DNA of 64,000 nucleotides. Source: Tepidanaerobacter syntrophicus. GTDB lineage: Bacteria > Bacillota > Thermosediminibacteria > Thermosediminibacterales > Tepidanaerobacteraceae. The translations under genes and the position numbers were made by a program. Shown here in pieces: positions 26,862-36,808 of the stretch. How positions within the stretch are numbered: position 1 is the first letter of the stretch; every line of letters begins with the position of its first letter. Where the stretch lies: assembly GCF_001485475.2 (NCBI RefSeq), contig NZ_DF976995.1, positions 1 through 64,000 of the forward strand. Reading direction: 5' to 3'. The notes below the pieces were generated by a model. That model was not told where the DNA came from, ran no database searches, and saw only the letters and a program-made list of their open reading frames with translations.

Positions 26862-27716
26862 GTGAAAGTCAGAGAAGCTTTGACAGAAGGCACTAATATA
26901 TTAGCCGCAAAGGAAATAGAAAATCCTGCTCTAGATTCGCAGATTATATTAGGATATGTGCTTAAAAAAGACAGGGTATATCTGCTTACACATGATGATA
27001 TTATGCTCAGCAGCGAGCAAGCAGATGCATTTAATAAATTATTAAAACTGCGATGCCGCCACATTCCGATTGCATATATTGTGGGAGAAAAAGAATTCTA
27101 CGGAATTAAATTGCATGTGAAACCCGGGGTTCTGATTCCGCGTCCCGAAACTGAATTTGCAGTTGAAGAAACTTTAAATGCTATTTTGGATATAAAAAAA
27201 CCTAAAGTTGCCGATATATGCTGCGGCAGTGGTGCAATTTCGGTAGCTATTGCAGCAAACAACCAAAATGTAAGAATATATGCGTCGGACATATCGGATA
27301 TTTCCTGCGAAATTACTAGAATCAATGTAAATTCCTATAATTTACAAGATCGGATATTTGTATTCAAAGGGGATTTGTTAGAGTCCTTCAAAGAAAATAA
27401 CATAAGAGATTTCGATGTGATTGTTTCAAACCCCCCTTATATTCCTGAAAGTGAACTGGCAAATCTACCTCCGGATGTAAAAAACGAACCTGAATCAGCC
27501 CTAAACGGTGGCTTAGATGGCCTAATGTTCTATAGAAAAATAGCTTTCGAGGCTCCGAGATTTTTAAAGCCTCAAGGGAAAATTATTTTTGAAATTGGTT
27601 GGAATCAAGCAGAAGCAGTAAGAAAAATTTTACTGGCAAATGGCTTTACGGCAATTTCAGTTGTAAAAGATTACGCAGGTTTTGACAGAGTAATTTCAGG
27701 AAGCTTAAATTACTAA
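26862..27716 (+). CDS. prmC: Release factor glutamine methyltransferase
   Basis: PrmC methylates the GGQ glutamine of release factors with S-adenosylmethionine. The 284-residue protein has an N-terminal helical domain, then PRPETEFAVEE, the SAM-binding ADICCGSGAISVAIA and the catalytic NPPY in IVSNPPYIPESEL. GTG start, AGGGAAG upstream. It is directly behind its substrate gene prfA. Confidence 0.96.
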   Translation: MKVREALTEGTNILAAKEIENPALDSQIILGYVLKKDRVYLLTHDDIMLSSEQADAFNKLLKLRCRHIPIAYIVGEKEFYGIKLHVKPGVLIPRPETEFAVEETLNAILDIKKPKVADICCGSGAISVAIAANNQNVRIYASDISDISCEITRINVNSYNLQDRIFVFKGDLLESFKENNIRDFDVIVSNPPYIPESELANLPPDVKNEPESALNGGLDGLMFYRKIAFEAPRFLKPQGKIIFEIGWNQAEAVRKILLANGFTAISVVKDYAGFDRVISGSLNY

Positions 27717-27734
27717 ATCAAAGAAGGTTTTTAG

Positions 27735-28775
27735 TTGAATACACAGATTGTTTCTGTAGATAAAGATAAACCGGAAAAAGAAATAATCAAACAGGCGGCA
27801 AAGATAATTAAAGCCGGTGGTCTAGTGGCATTCCCAACTGAGACGGTTTACGGATTAGGCGGCAATGCACTGGATGCAGAAGTTGCAAAAAAGATATATG
27901 CAGCAAAAGGAAGGCCTCAAGACAATCCTTTAATTGTTCATATTTATTCTCTGATACAATTGGAAGAATTGGTAAAAGAAATACCAGCAAAAGCACATGC
28001 GCTAATGGAAAAGTTCTGGCCGGGGCCACTTACAATTATATTTTATAAAAAGGATATTGTACCTTACAGCACTACAGGCGGTTTGGATACCGTAGCAATT
28101 CGAATGCCTGCACATCCTGTAGCTTTAGAGCTTATTAAAGAATCCGGGGTCCCGATAGCGGCACCGAGTGCCAATATTTCCGGAAAACCAAGCCCCACAT
28201 GTGCTCAGGATGTAGCAGAAGATCTTTCGGGAAAAATCGACATGATATTAGACGGCGGGCCGGCAGAAGTGGGAGTGGAGTCTACGGTACTGGACATTTC
28301 TGAAGAGATACCTATAATTTTAAGACCCGGCGGAGTTACAAAAGAAGAACTGGAAAAAGTCTTGGGAAAAGTAGAAGTGGACCCGGGCCTTGCGCCTGGC
28401 GAAAAGCCTCGATCACCCGGACAAAAATACCGACACTATGCCCCGAAAGCCCAAGTTACTGTTTTTGAAGGGACAGTAGAAAATCAGGTGAAAGCTATTT
28501 GCGCTTTAGCGGCAGAACTTGAAAGCCGTGGTCTCAAAGTTGGAATTATGGCAACAGCTCAGACAAGGCATTTTTATACAAAAGGATATGTTATTTCAGT
28601 AGGCGACAGGACGGCGCCTCTTACCATTTCGTCAAATCTTTTTTCTATTTTAAGAAAATTTGACAGACTTGGCGTAGATAAAATCCTTGCAGAAAGCATA
28701 CCAAAAACAGGTATAGGTCTTGCGGTGATGAATAGATTATATAAGGCCGCCGGATATAATATTGTAGAAGTGTAG
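27735..28775 (+). CDS. sua5: L-threonylcarbamoyladenylate synthase (Sua5/YwlC)
   Basis: The enzyme makes threonylcarbamoyl-AMP from threonine, bicarbonate and ATP for the t6A modification of ANN-decoding tRNAs. The 346-residue protein has the YrdC domain (about 1-210: FPTETVYGLGGNA, AAKGRPQDNPL, APSANISGKPSPT) and the extra C-terminal Sua5 domain. The TTG start follows AAAGAAGG. It belongs to the prfA-prmC operon as in other Firmicutes. Confidence 0.95.
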   Translation: MNTQIVSVDKDKPEKEIIKQAAKIIKAGGLVAFPTETVYGLGGNALDAEVAKKIYAAKGRPQDNPLIVHIYSLIQLEELVKEIPAKAHALMEKFWPGPLTIIFYKKDIVPYSTTGGLDTVAIRMPAHPVALELIKESGVPIAAPSANISGKPSPTCAQDVAEDLSGKIDMILDGGPAEVGVESTVLDISEEIPIILRPGGVTKEELEKVLGKVEVDPGLAPGEKPRSPGQKYRHYAPKAQVTVFEGTVENQVKAICALAAELESRGLKVGIMATAQTRHFYTKGYVISVGDRTAPLTISSNLFSILRKFDRLGVDKILAESIPKTGIGLAVMNRLYKAAGYNIVEV

Positions 28776-28786
28776 GAGGGTCTTTC

Positions 28787-29230
28787 TTGAAGAAAATAGT
28801 TTTTGTATGCACCGGAAATACCTGCCGCAGCAGCATGGCAGAAGCCCTGTTTAAGAAAATGTTAGATGACAAGGGTAGATCTAAGGAATTTAAAGTTTCA
28901 TCCTGCGGCACCCATGCCATTTTCGGCCTGCCTGCTTCTGAAAATGCAATACAAGTTATGAAGGATGAAGGGATAGATTTAAGCGGCCATAGGTCGCGTC
29001 CCCTTACAGAAGATATCCTTGCAGCAGATCTTGTTTTAACAATGACCCTCTCTCAAAAAGAATATATACTCAGCATATTTCCCGAAATGCGCGGCAGGGT
29101 TTTTACCCTTGGCGAATATGCAGGTGACGGCAGAGAAATTCCGGATCCTATCGGCATGGATGCCAATTTTTATAGGATGGTTGCAAGGGAAATTAAAGCA
29201 AAATTACAAAAAATAATAACCAAGCTTTAG
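28787..29230 (+). CDS. ywlE: Low-molecular-weight phosphatase, probably protein-arginine phosphatase
   Basis: The 147-residue protein has the P-loop CTGNTCRSS near the N-terminus and the general acid Asp in IPDPIG. Thr in the third P-loop position after Cys (CTGNTC) is the feature that makes B. subtilis YwlE prefer phospho-arginine; tyrosine phosphatases usually have a larger residue. It would then oppose the McsB arginine kinase in protein quality control. TTG start with GGAGGG upstream. Confidence 0.85.
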   Translation: MKKIVFVCTGNTCRSSMAEALFKKMLDDKGRSKEFKVSSCGTHAIFGLPASENAIQVMKDEGIDLSGHRSRPLTEDILAADLVLTMTLSQKEYILSIFPEMRGRVFTLGEYAGDGREIPDPIGMDANFYRMVAREIKAKLQKIITKL

Positions 29231-29234
29231 ACAG

Positions 29235-29264
29235 TGGACAATAATCACAAATTAAGTATATAAT
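29235..29264 (+). promoter_or_regulatory. Sigma-A promoter for rpiB-glyA-upp
   Basis: TGGACA (29235-29240) and TATAAT (29259-29264) are 18 bases apart in the gap before rpiB. Confidence 0.55.
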
Positions 29265-29302
29265 TAACAAAAGTATTTTTTAATTAAAGGGGTGGTAATA
29301 AA

Positions 29303-29746
29303 TTGACTATAGCTATAGCCAGTGATCATGGCGGTTACAAGCTAAAGAACGAAATTATAAGCTACTTTGATAAAAATAAGATTTCTTACAAAGATTTGGG
29401 GTGCTTTTCTGAAGAGCCGGTAGACTATCCGGACATAGCCATCAAATGTGCTGAGGCTGTTGCTCGGGGAGAATTTGAAAAAGGCATTATAATCTGCGGT
29501 ACCGGCATAGGTGTATCAATTACTGCAAATAAAGTTAAAGGAATTCGTGCGGCACTGTGCCACGATACTTTTTCTGCTAGGATGTCAAGAGAGCATAATA
29601 ATGCTAACGTTCTAACAATGGGCGGTAGGGTTATTGGGCCCGGCCTTGCGATAGATATTGTAAAAGAGTGGCTTGCAGCAGAGTTTGCAGGAGACCGGCA
29701 TCAACGTAGGGTTGAAAAAATAATGGAATATGAAAATTCAAAATAA
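29303..29746 (+). CDS. rpiB: Ribose-5-phosphate isomerase B
   Basis: RpiB interconverts ribose 5-phosphate and ribulose 5-phosphate. The 147-residue protein has IASDHGGYKLK at the N-terminus and the catalytic-Cys loop CGTGIGVSITANKVKGIRAA, then HNNANVLTMGGR. TTG start behind AAAGGGGTGG. Confidence 0.94.
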   Translation: MTIAIASDHGGYKLKNEIISYFDKNKISYKDLGCFSEEPVDYPDIAIKCAEAVARGEFEKGIIICGTGIGVSITANKVKGIRAALCHDTFSARMSREHNNANVLTMGGRVIGPGLAIDIVKEWLAAEFAGDRHQRRVEKIMEYENSK

Positions 29747-29800
29747 GTCTTTGAAGATAGGCCTTTAACTTTTCAAACAATACAAGAAGAGGTGTTCAAA

Positions 29801-31039
29801 GTGGATATACTTAAACTCGTAGATCCGGAAATAGCTGATGCCATTGAAAAAGAAACATATAGACAGCAGCATAAACTGGAAATGATTGCATCAGAAAATT
29901 TTACAAGCAAGGCAGTTATGGAAGCCCAAGGTTCTGTTCTGACTAATAAGTATGCAGAAGGCTACCCGGGAAAACGCTATTATGGCGGCTGTGAATATGT
30001 AGATATTGTAGAAAATATCGCGCGAGAGCGAGCGAAAAAGCTCTTTTCGGCAGAACATGCAAATGTTCAGCCTCATTCAGGCTCCCAAGCAAATATGGGC
30101 GTCTATTTTGCGTATCTTAATTATGGAGATAAAGTTCTTGGTATGAACTTAGCTCATGGCGGTCATCTTACTCATGGAAGTCCTGCAAGCATTTCGGGGA
30201 AATATTATAATTTTATACCTTATGGAGTTTCTAAAGAAACCGGATATATTGACTATGATAATATGGAAGCATTGGCCCATGAACACAAACCCAAGATGAT
30301 AGTGGCAGGCGCCAGCGCATATCCAAGAATTATTGACTTTGAAAGAATTGTGCAGATTGCAAAAGATGTAGGGGCATATGTTATGGTGGATATGGCCCAT
30401 ATAGCAGGTCTTGTGGCAGCCGGTCTTCATCCGAACCCTGTTCCCATATGTGATTTTGTAACGACAACAACACATAAGACGCTTAGAGGTCCAAGAGGCG
30501 GCATTATATTTTGCAAACAAGAATATGCCAAAGCCATAGACAAAGCAATTTTTCCCGGAATTCAGGGCGGACCTTTAATGCATGTAATTGCAGCGAAAGC
30601 GGTTTGCCTAAAAGAAGCTTCAACTGACGAATTTGTAGAATACCAGAAACAAGTAGTAAAAAATGCTAAAACATTAGCCGGCGCCCTTTCGGATAAAGGC
30701 TATAATCTTGTTTCAGGCGGCACCGATAACCATCTGATATTGATAGATTTAAGAAATAAAAATCTTACCGGAAAAGAAGCAGAGCACCTTTTAGAAGAAG
30801 TAGGCATTACCGTAAATAAAAATGCCGTTCCCTTTGACACCGAAAGTCCTAATGTCACAAGTGGTATAAGGGTCGGAACACCTGCCCTTACCTCTAGAGG
30901 TATGAAGGAAGCGGAAATGGAAAAAATTGCCGAATTAATGGACGAAGCCTTAACTAAAGGACAGGATGAACTTGTCAAAATAAAAATATCAAAAGCAGTG
31001 GCTGCTCTTTGCGAACAATTTCCGCTTTATGCGAAATAA
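29801..31039 (+). CDS. glyA: Serine hydroxymethyltransferase
   Basis: GlyA uses pyridoxal phosphate and tetrahydrofolate to convert serine to glycine and methylene-THF. Motifs include [26 protein letters not shown] and the PLP-lysine segment [22 protein letters not shown] (29787-29794) lies 6 bases before the GTG at 29801, so that GTG and not the one at 29792 is the start (412 residues). Confidence 0.96.
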   Translation: MDILKLVDPEIADAIEKETYRQQHKLEMIASENFTSKAVMEAQGSVLTNKYAEGYPGKRYYGGCEYVDIVENIARERAKKLFSAEHANVQPHSGSQANMGVYFAYLNYGDKVLGMNLAHGGHLTHGSPASISGKYYNFIPYGVSKETGYIDYDNMEALAHEHKPKMIVAGASAYPRIIDFERIVQIAKDVGAYVMVDMAHIAGLVAAGLHPNPVPICDFVTTTTHKTLRGPRGGIIFCKQEYAKAIDKAIFPGIQGGPLMHVIAAKAVCLKEASTDEFVEYQKQVVKNAKTLAGALSDKGYNLVSGGTDNHLILIDLRNKNLTGKEAEHLLEEVGITVNKNAVPFDTESPNVTSGIRVGTPALTSRGMKEAEMEKIAELMDEALTKGQDELVKIKISKAVAALCEQFPLYAK

Positions 31040-31046
31040 AAACTAG

Positions 31047-31688
<642 letters not shown>

Positions 31689-31700
31689 AGATAAATCTCG

Positions 31701-31728
31701 AGGCTGTCCTATTTAGGACAGCCTTTTT
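31701..31728 (+). terminator. Terminator after upp
   Basis: GGCTGTCCT pairs with AGGACAGCC around ATTT, followed by TTTTT. Confidence 0.9.
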
Positions 31729-31802
31729 AAACTTTATACACCAGATATGTGCATTTTATAAATAAAAATTTTTTCCAGAATTAAATATTATGAAAGAAAC
31801 TA

Positions 31803-31831
31803 TTTACAAAATGATTTTTCTATGATATATT
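31803..31831 (+). promoter_or_regulatory. Sigma-A promoter of the sialate cassette
   Basis: TTTACA (31803-31808) and TATATT (31826-31831) are 17 bases apart, 38 bases before nanA. The RpiR regulator at the end of the cassette may act here, but no clear palindrome is visible. Confidence 0.6.
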
Positions 31832-31868
31832 TTATTTAAACAATTTAAAAAACGGGCGGGAGATAAAA

Positions 31869-32786
31869 GTGATACTTGAAAAATTTAAAGGTGTTTTCCC
31901 TGCTTTATATGCTTGTTATGATGATACAGGGGAAATATCAAGAGAAAGAACAATGAGTTTATGCAATTACCTTTATGAAAAAGGTGTAAAAGGCCTTTAC
32001 GTAGGCGGAAGTTCAGGAGAGTGTATATATCAAAACCTAGAAGAAAGAAAAGCTACGTTAAAGTATGCATCCGAAGCAGTAAAAGGCAAGCTTACACTTA
32101 TTGCACATGTAGGCGCGCCTTCTACAAGAGAAAGCAAGATACTTGCAAGATATGCTGCAGAATTAGGATACGATGGATTATCGGCAATTCCGCCAATATA
32201 TTTTAAGTTGCCTGAAAGTTCTATATACAACTACTGGACGGAAATAATAGATTCGACAGACCTGCCATTTTTTATCTACAATATACCACAGACTACAGGA
32301 TACAGTCTTTCATTAGATTTGTTCAAAAAGATGCTTGCGAATAAAAAGGTTAAAGGAGTAAAAAATTCTTCTATGCCGGTGCTTGACATTGAAAGATTCA
32401 AAAGAGCCGGAGGCGATGACATCATAGTATTTAACGGTCCTGACGAGCAGTATGTAGCAGGAAGATTAATGGGTGCTGATGGGGGAATAGGGGGCACCTA
32501 TGGGGTAATGCCGGAACTATTCCTTAAAGCAGAAGAGTTTGTGACATCCGGCGGTTTTAAAAATGCCAGGGCAATCCAAGGCGATATTAATGACATTATC
32601 ATAGCATTAACCTCACTTAACGGGTCAATGTATTCTGTGATAAAAGAAATTTTAAAGCTAAAAGGGATGAACCTCGGCAGTGTCAGAGCGCCGCTTGAAG
32701 GTGTATCAGGAGAAGATTTAAATAAAGTAAAAGATATAAAGGAACTTATTGATTCCACAATTTTGAAATGGAAGAAAGTAAAATGA
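31869..32786 (+). CDS. nanA: N-acetylneuraminate lyase (DapA/NanA superfamily)
   Basis: The class I aldolase cleaves N-acetylneuraminate to pyruvate and N-acetylmannosamine. The 305-residue protein shows GVFPALYACYDDTG, YVGGSSGECIY (the substrate-carboxylate loop), the catalytic Tyr in FFIYNIPQTTGY and the Schiff-base Lys in VKGVKNSS. Sequence alone could fit other DapA relatives, but nanE and nanK in the same cassette make NanA the best call. GTG start behind GGGCGGGAG. It overlaps the esterase gene by 4 bases. Confidence 0.88.
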   Translation: MILEKFKGVFPALYACYDDTGEISRERTMSLCNYLYEKGVKGLYVGGSSGECIYQNLEERKATLKYASEAVKGKLTLIAHVGAPSTRESKILARYAAELGYDGLSAIPPIYFKLPESSIYNYWTEIIDSTDLPFFIYNIPQTTGYSLSLDLFKKMLANKKVKGVKNSSMPVLDIERFKRAGGDDIIVFNGPDEQYVAGRLMGADGGIGGTYGVMPELFLKAEEFVTSGGFKNARAIQGDINDIIIALTSLNGSMYSVIKEILKLKGMNLGSVRAPLEGVSGEDLNKVKDIKELIDSTILKWKKVK

Positions 32787-33418
32787 AAAGGATAGTATGC
32801 TTTGGAGATTCAAATACTTGGGGCTATAATGCCGTTACCATGGAAAGATTTTCGGAGGACATCAGGTGGCCGTGCCTTCTAGGGAAACTTCTTGGAGATG
32901 AATTTCAGGTAATCGAGGAGGGGCTTTGCGGTAGAACAAGTGTGGCCGATGACCCCTTATTTGAAGGTTTAAATGGCTATACATATATTTATCCTTGCTT
33001 GATGAGCCATGCACCGTTGGAACTTGTAATAATTATGCTCGGTACTAATGATAGCAAAGAAAGGTTTAATTTGACATCTTATAATATAGCACAGGGTATA
33101 ACAAGACTGGCTCTTAAAGCTAGTAGCGTTCCGGCAGGCAAGGGTGGCGGTTTTCCAAAGGTTTTGGTAGTTGCGCCACCTCCAATAGGCAGCGAATATT
33201 TTAACACGGAAATAGGAAAATCCATGGGGGCAAACTGCGATATTAAATCTTATGAACTTTCGCACCACCTGGAAGAACTTTTACAGCCTGAGGAGATAGA
33301 GTTTTTAGACACAAAAGGGATAGTTTCCATGAACAAAGTGGACTATATGCACCTTGATGAAAAAGGCCATAAAGTATTAGCAAATATAGTTTGTAAAAAG
33401 GTCTTAGAAATGTTATAG
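32783..33418 (+). CDS. SGNH/GDSL hydrolase, perhaps sialate O-acetylesterase
   Basis: The roughly 211-residue cytosolic hydrolase shows block I VCFGDSNTWGYN with the catalytic Ser, block III MLGTNDS, and the C-terminal Asp-His pair in DYMHLDEKGH. An in-frame ATG exists at 32768, but the ATG at 32783 overlaps the nanA stop as ATGA and starts right before the catalytic block, as in relatives. In a sialate cassette it probably removes O-acetyl groups from sialic acids or N-acetylmannosamine derivatives. That role is inferred from context. Confidence 0.85.
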   Translation: MKRIVCFGDSNTWGYNAVTMERFSEDIRWPCLLGKLLGDEFQVIEEGLCGRTSVADDPLFEGLNGYTYIYPCLMSHAPLELVIIMLGTNDSKERFNLTSYNIAQGITRLALKASSVPAGKGGGFPKVLVVAPPPIGSEYFNTEIGKSMGANCDIKSYELSHHLEELLQPEEIEFLDTKGIVSMNKVDYMHLDEKGHKVLANIVCKKVLEML

Positions 33419-33504
33419 GATTTTTGACAGGAGGTGGAGGAAAGCCTGCGAAAAAAGTGAAATATTGTTATAAATAAAAAACCGTCACCCTGTTTATACT
33501 CAAT

Positions 33505-33540
33505 ATGTCATCCTGAGCGATGCGATAGCGAAGGATTTGT
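33505..33540. repeat. Candidate dispersed intergenic repeat (TGTCATCCTGAGCG type)
   Basis: The stretch beginning ATGTCATCCTGAGCGATGCG and ending GCGAAGGATTTGT resembles a short repeat I recall from intergenic regions of many bacteria. ATCCT at one end pairs with AGGAT at the other. Only one copy is visible in this window, so repeat status is from memory. Confidence 0.45.
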
Positions 33541-33580
33541 TAAAGGAACTATATTATTAATTTCAGGAGGGATTGTGTTT

Positions 33581-34987
33581 ATGTTAAGGAAACGTTTAGT
33601 GGCTCTATTGATGGTATCAATACTTATGCTTACATTGGTTGCGGGCTGCGGTCAGAAAACCGAAAACAAGCCTGAGGCTGAAGGGGCGAAAGGCACAGGT
33701 AAAGAAAAAGTTGAGATATCACTTTGGCTTACACCTCAATGGAAAGGCGTTTTTGATGCTAGCGAAGAAGGTGCTGACTATGACAGCTTCTTCAAGTATG
33801 CTGCAAAGAGATTTTCCGAGGAATATGAAGATTATGATGTAACAGTAGATGTACAGGTGATTGCAGGAGACCAGCGTGATGAACTGTTAAATGTTAACTT
33901 AAATGGCGGAACACCACCGGATATTTTCTACGAAAGTGTATTTGCAATGGGAGATTATGCACATAGGGGTGCATTGGTTCCCTTAAACGATATTGTAGAT
34001 GATACTGCCAAAAAAGACATAGCCCAAAATTTCTGGGATGTTGTAACATTTGGTGACGATATTTATTTCTATCCATTCTCCCACATGCCGGGCACATTAG
34101 TTTATAATGCCGATATGTTTAGAGCCGCAGGATTGGATGAGTATATAGGCGGGGAAAATGAAATTAAAACGTGGTCATTGGAAGAATTTGAAAAGATTTT
34201 AAACACATTGAAGACAAACCTTCCAAAGGATAAATATCCAAACGCTTATCCGATGGCTCTATTTGCCTTAAATAATCAAGGAGACACTTGGAATCTTGCT
34301 TACCTGAGGATGTTTGGAAATAAGTTCTTTGATGAAAACGGAAACATAATATTAAATGATGAAAAAGGAGTTAAAGCTGCACAGTGGCTTAAAAAAATTT
34401 ATGATGCAGGCTTGACAAATCCGGGAGCAGAATCAGTTTCTTCAAATGATTGCAATGCCATGTTCCAAAATCAGCAGCTTGCAATCAGTTTTACAAATTC
34501 AGTTTTGTTCAATAATCTAAAAGCTGATATGGAAAGCGGCAAGGTAGCTAAATTCGATGCAAGGCTTGCTAATATTCCTTCAGAGAGCGGAGAGCCGCTG
34601 ACCTTTACCTATGTAACAGGCAGCTGCGTATTTAATACCAATGATGAAACTAGAGTAAAAGTAAGCAAAGATTTCGTAAAGTTCTTCTCAACAGATCCGG
34701 AACTTGTAAAAGCCTCGAAAAATGGTGTTCCGGTAAGAACATCTGTAGTTGAAGAATTTAAATCCGAAAAACCGCTATTTGAAGCATATGATAAAAATTC
34801 TAAGTATCTGTTTAACTTTACGGGAAATGTGCCTGGTTATAGTGAGTTAAGACAGGTGTTGTATCCTGAACTGCAGGCATTATATACCGGTGAAAAGACA
34901 CCGGAACAAGTCGTCAAAGATTACCAAACAAAGGGCAATGAAGTGATACAAAACGCAAAAAAGAATTCTGTAATTTATAATAAGTAG
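33581..34987 (+). CDS. Sugar-binding lipoprotein of an ABC importer (family 1)
   Basis: The roughly 468-residue exported lipoprotein has signal peptide LVALLMVSILMLTL and lipobox VAGCG. The mature part has family 1 solute-binding features (ISLWLTPQWKG, NGGTPPDIFYE, AMFQNQQLAISF). AGGAGGG at 33565-33571 precedes ATG 33581 by 9 bases; the GTG at 33575 is too close but possible. Two permeases follow, and the neighbours metabolise sialic acid, so sialate or N-acetylmannosamine is the likely ligand. Confidence 0.88.
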   Translation: MLRKRLVALLMVSILMLTLVAGCGQKTENKPEAEGAKGTGKEKVEISLWLTPQWKGVFDASEEGADYDSFFKYAAKRFSEEYEDYDVTVDVQVIAGDQRDELLNVNLNGGTPPDIFYESVFAMGDYAHRGALVPLNDIVDDTAKKDIAQNFWDVVTFGDDIYFYPFSHMPGTLVYNADMFRAAGLDEYIGGENEIKTWSLEEFEKILNTLKTNLPKDKYPNAYPMALFALNNQGDTWNLAYLRMFGNKFFDENGNIILNDEKGVKAAQWLKKIYDAGLTNPGAESVSSNDCNAMFQNQQLAISFTNSVLFNNLKADMESGKVAKFDARLANIPSESGEPLTFTYVTGSCVFNTNDETRVKVSKDFVKFFSTDPELVKASKNGVPVRTSVVEEFKSEKPLFEAYDKNSKYLFNFTGNVPGYSELRQVLYPELQALYTGEKTPEQVVKDYQTKGNEVIQNAKKNSVIYNK

Positions 34988-35006
34988 CATCTTTGTTAAA
35001 AAAGAA

Positions 35007-35043
35007 GGTTTGTCTTAAGCCCAAAAAGGGCTTAAGACAAACC
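35007..35043 (+). other. Perfect 16-pair hairpin between binding-protein and permease genes
   Basis: GGTTTGTCTTAAGCCC (35007-35022) pairs perfectly with GGGCTTAAGACAAACC (35028-35043) around AAAAA. No T-run follows, so it probably protects the upstream mRNA or partly attenuates transcription into the permease genes. Confidence 0.7.
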
Positions 35044-35060
35044 ATAGAGAGGTAAAAGTA

Positions 35061-35945
35061 TTGATGAAAATCAATGAAAAATCTTTAAAACAAAACCTTA
35101 CAGGATATTTGTTCATAATGCCGCAGCTTTTGCTTTTCTTAATATTTATGGTGTATCCTATATTCGAAGGAATAAGGCTAAGCTTGTATAAAATCGATTA
35201 TAAAACGGAAACCTTCGTTGGATTACAAAATTATATTACACTGTTTAAAGATCCCGTATTTACTCAAGCGACAATAAATACTATTATTTTTGTTGTATGC
35301 ATAGTTGCTCTGACGGTGGTTTTTGCACTATTTGTAGCATCTGCTGTTTTTGATAAAGATGCCAGATATGTATCTTTTATACGAGGATCTTATTATATTC
35401 CGGTAATGGTTTCGATGGTAGTTATGAGCATGATCTGGAGCTTTCTGCTTAATCCGGCTAATGGACTTATACCTTATTTGGCAAGACAAGCAGGATTGCC
35501 GGTGGTAAATTTTTTAGGCAACAGGGCTTTGGTGAAACCGGTAATAATATTTATAACTTTTACAACTAACGTGGGACAGGCAATAATTTTATATATAGCC
35601 GCCATGATTGGTGTGCCCAAAGAAATTTTTGAAGCTGCGGAAGTGGATGGAGCAAATAGACTTGAAGTCATATTCAAAATACTTATTCCATTGGTAAGAC
35701 CTACCACTATCTATATAACAATAATCAATATTATTGCGGTTTTGAAGATATTTGTAGTTATCCAACTGCTAACCGGCGGCGGACCTAACAATGCTTCTAC
35801 GACTTTGATGTACTACCTATACAATAATGCCTTTAAATACAACCGCCTGGGAATTGCTTCGGCTGTGGGCGTAATCATGTTTATAATCACACTAATTCTG
35901 TCGGTGCCGCAATTAAAAGCCATGCTTAGGGGGCAGGAGCAATGA
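35061..35945 (+). CDS. Sugar ABC importer permease, MalF type
   Basis: The 294-residue membrane protein has six hydrophobic segments and opens with the typical PQLLLFLIFMVYPIFEGI. The EAA loop for ATPase docking is EAAEVDGANRLEVIFKILIP. TTG 35061 and ATG 35064 are both possible behind GAGAGG. It overlaps the second permease by 4 bases. Confidence 0.92.
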   Translation: MMKINEKSLKQNLTGYLFIMPQLLLFLIFMVYPIFEGIRLSLYKIDYKTETFVGLQNYITLFKDPVFTQATINTIIFVVCIVALTVVFALFVASAVFDKDARYVSFIRGSYYIPVMVSMVVMSMIWSFLLNPANGLIPYLARQAGLPVVNFLGNRALVKPVIIFITFTTNVGQAIILYIAAMIGVPKEIFEAAEVDGANRLEVIFKILIPLVRPTTIYITIINIIAVLKIFVVIQLLTGGGPNNASTTLMYYLYNNAFKYNRLGIASAVGVIMFIITLILSVPQLKAMLRGQEQ

Positions 35946-36775
35946 AGAAGAAAATTAAAAGAGAGCCTGTCGATATAGCAGCTAACATAATAGTTACCTT
36001 TTTTGCCATACTAAATCTATTTCCTCTCTACTGGCTTTTTACAAGTTCACTAAAGAATAGTGCAGATGTTGTAAAAATGCCGCCTGACTGGATTCCGAAG
36101 TCGCCTACTTTTTCAAATTATATAGATGTATTTCAGAACCAGCCTGCTTTAAGATGGGCATTTAACAGCATAGTTGTTTCACTTGTTGCGACGATAGGAG
36201 TAATTATAGTAAGTTCCCTAGCTGCTTATGCATTTTCAAAACTTGAATTTAAAGGCAAAAATATAATCTTTCTAATGCTTATTTCCAGTTTGATGATACC
36301 TAAAGAAGTTATGATAGTTCCCCTCTACAGGATTATACAAAATTTTAATATGGCAAACAAACTCAGTGGAATGATATGGCCTAATGTAGCTACTGCTTTC
36401 GGTGTATTTATGTTAAAAGGGTTTTTTGATACTATTCATAATTCATTAAGAGAAGCAGCTATAATTGACGGTGCCAGTGAATTTCAGATTTTTTACAAGA
36501 TAATGCTTCCGGTTGTAAAACCCGGCATTGGAGCACTGTTTATTCTAAACTTTGTTCAGGTATGGAATGATTATCTATGGCAGTTAGTAGTTGGTCAGGA
36601 AAAGAGTGCTAAGACTTTAATGGTTGGTATAGCCACACTAATGCAGGATCTAAATCCCAACTTTGCTTATAAGATGGCGGGAGCTACTGTAGCTGCAATT
36701 CCTATGCTGCTTATGTTTATCTTTTTTCAACAGTATTTTACAAGGGGCATTACAATCGGTTCAGTAAAAGAATAG
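35942..36775 (+). CDS. Sugar ABC importer permease, MalG type
   Basis: The 277-residue membrane protein has six hydrophobic segments; its EAA loop is REAAIIDGASEFQIFYKIML and the C-terminus ends QYFTRGITIGSVKE, typical of MalG-type permeases. It starts within the previous stop (ATGA overlap). No ATPase gene follows, so this importer must share an MsmK-like ATPase encoded elsewhere. Confidence 0.92.
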   Translation: MKKKIKREPVDIAANIIVTFFAILNLFPLYWLFTSSLKNSADVVKMPPDWIPKSPTFSNYIDVFQNQPALRWAFNSIVVSLVATIGVIIVSSLAAYAFSKLEFKGKNIIFLMLISSLMIPKEVMIVPLYRIIQNFNMANKLSGMIWPNVATAFGVFMLKGFFDTIHNSLREAAIIDGASEFQIFYKIMLPVVKPGIGALFILNFVQVWNDYLWQLVVGQEKSAKTLMVGIATLMQDLNPNFAYKMAGATVAAIPMLLMFIFFQQYFTRGITIGSVKE

Positions 36776-36808
36776 TTTTAAATAATCTTAGCATATGGAG
36801 ACATAAAG

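Noticed and set aside
31869-32786. Dihydrodipicolinate synthase (dapA) instead of nanA
   Set aside because: The superfamily is shared, but co-location with nanE, nanK, an amino-sugar regulator and an importer argues for the sialate lyase.
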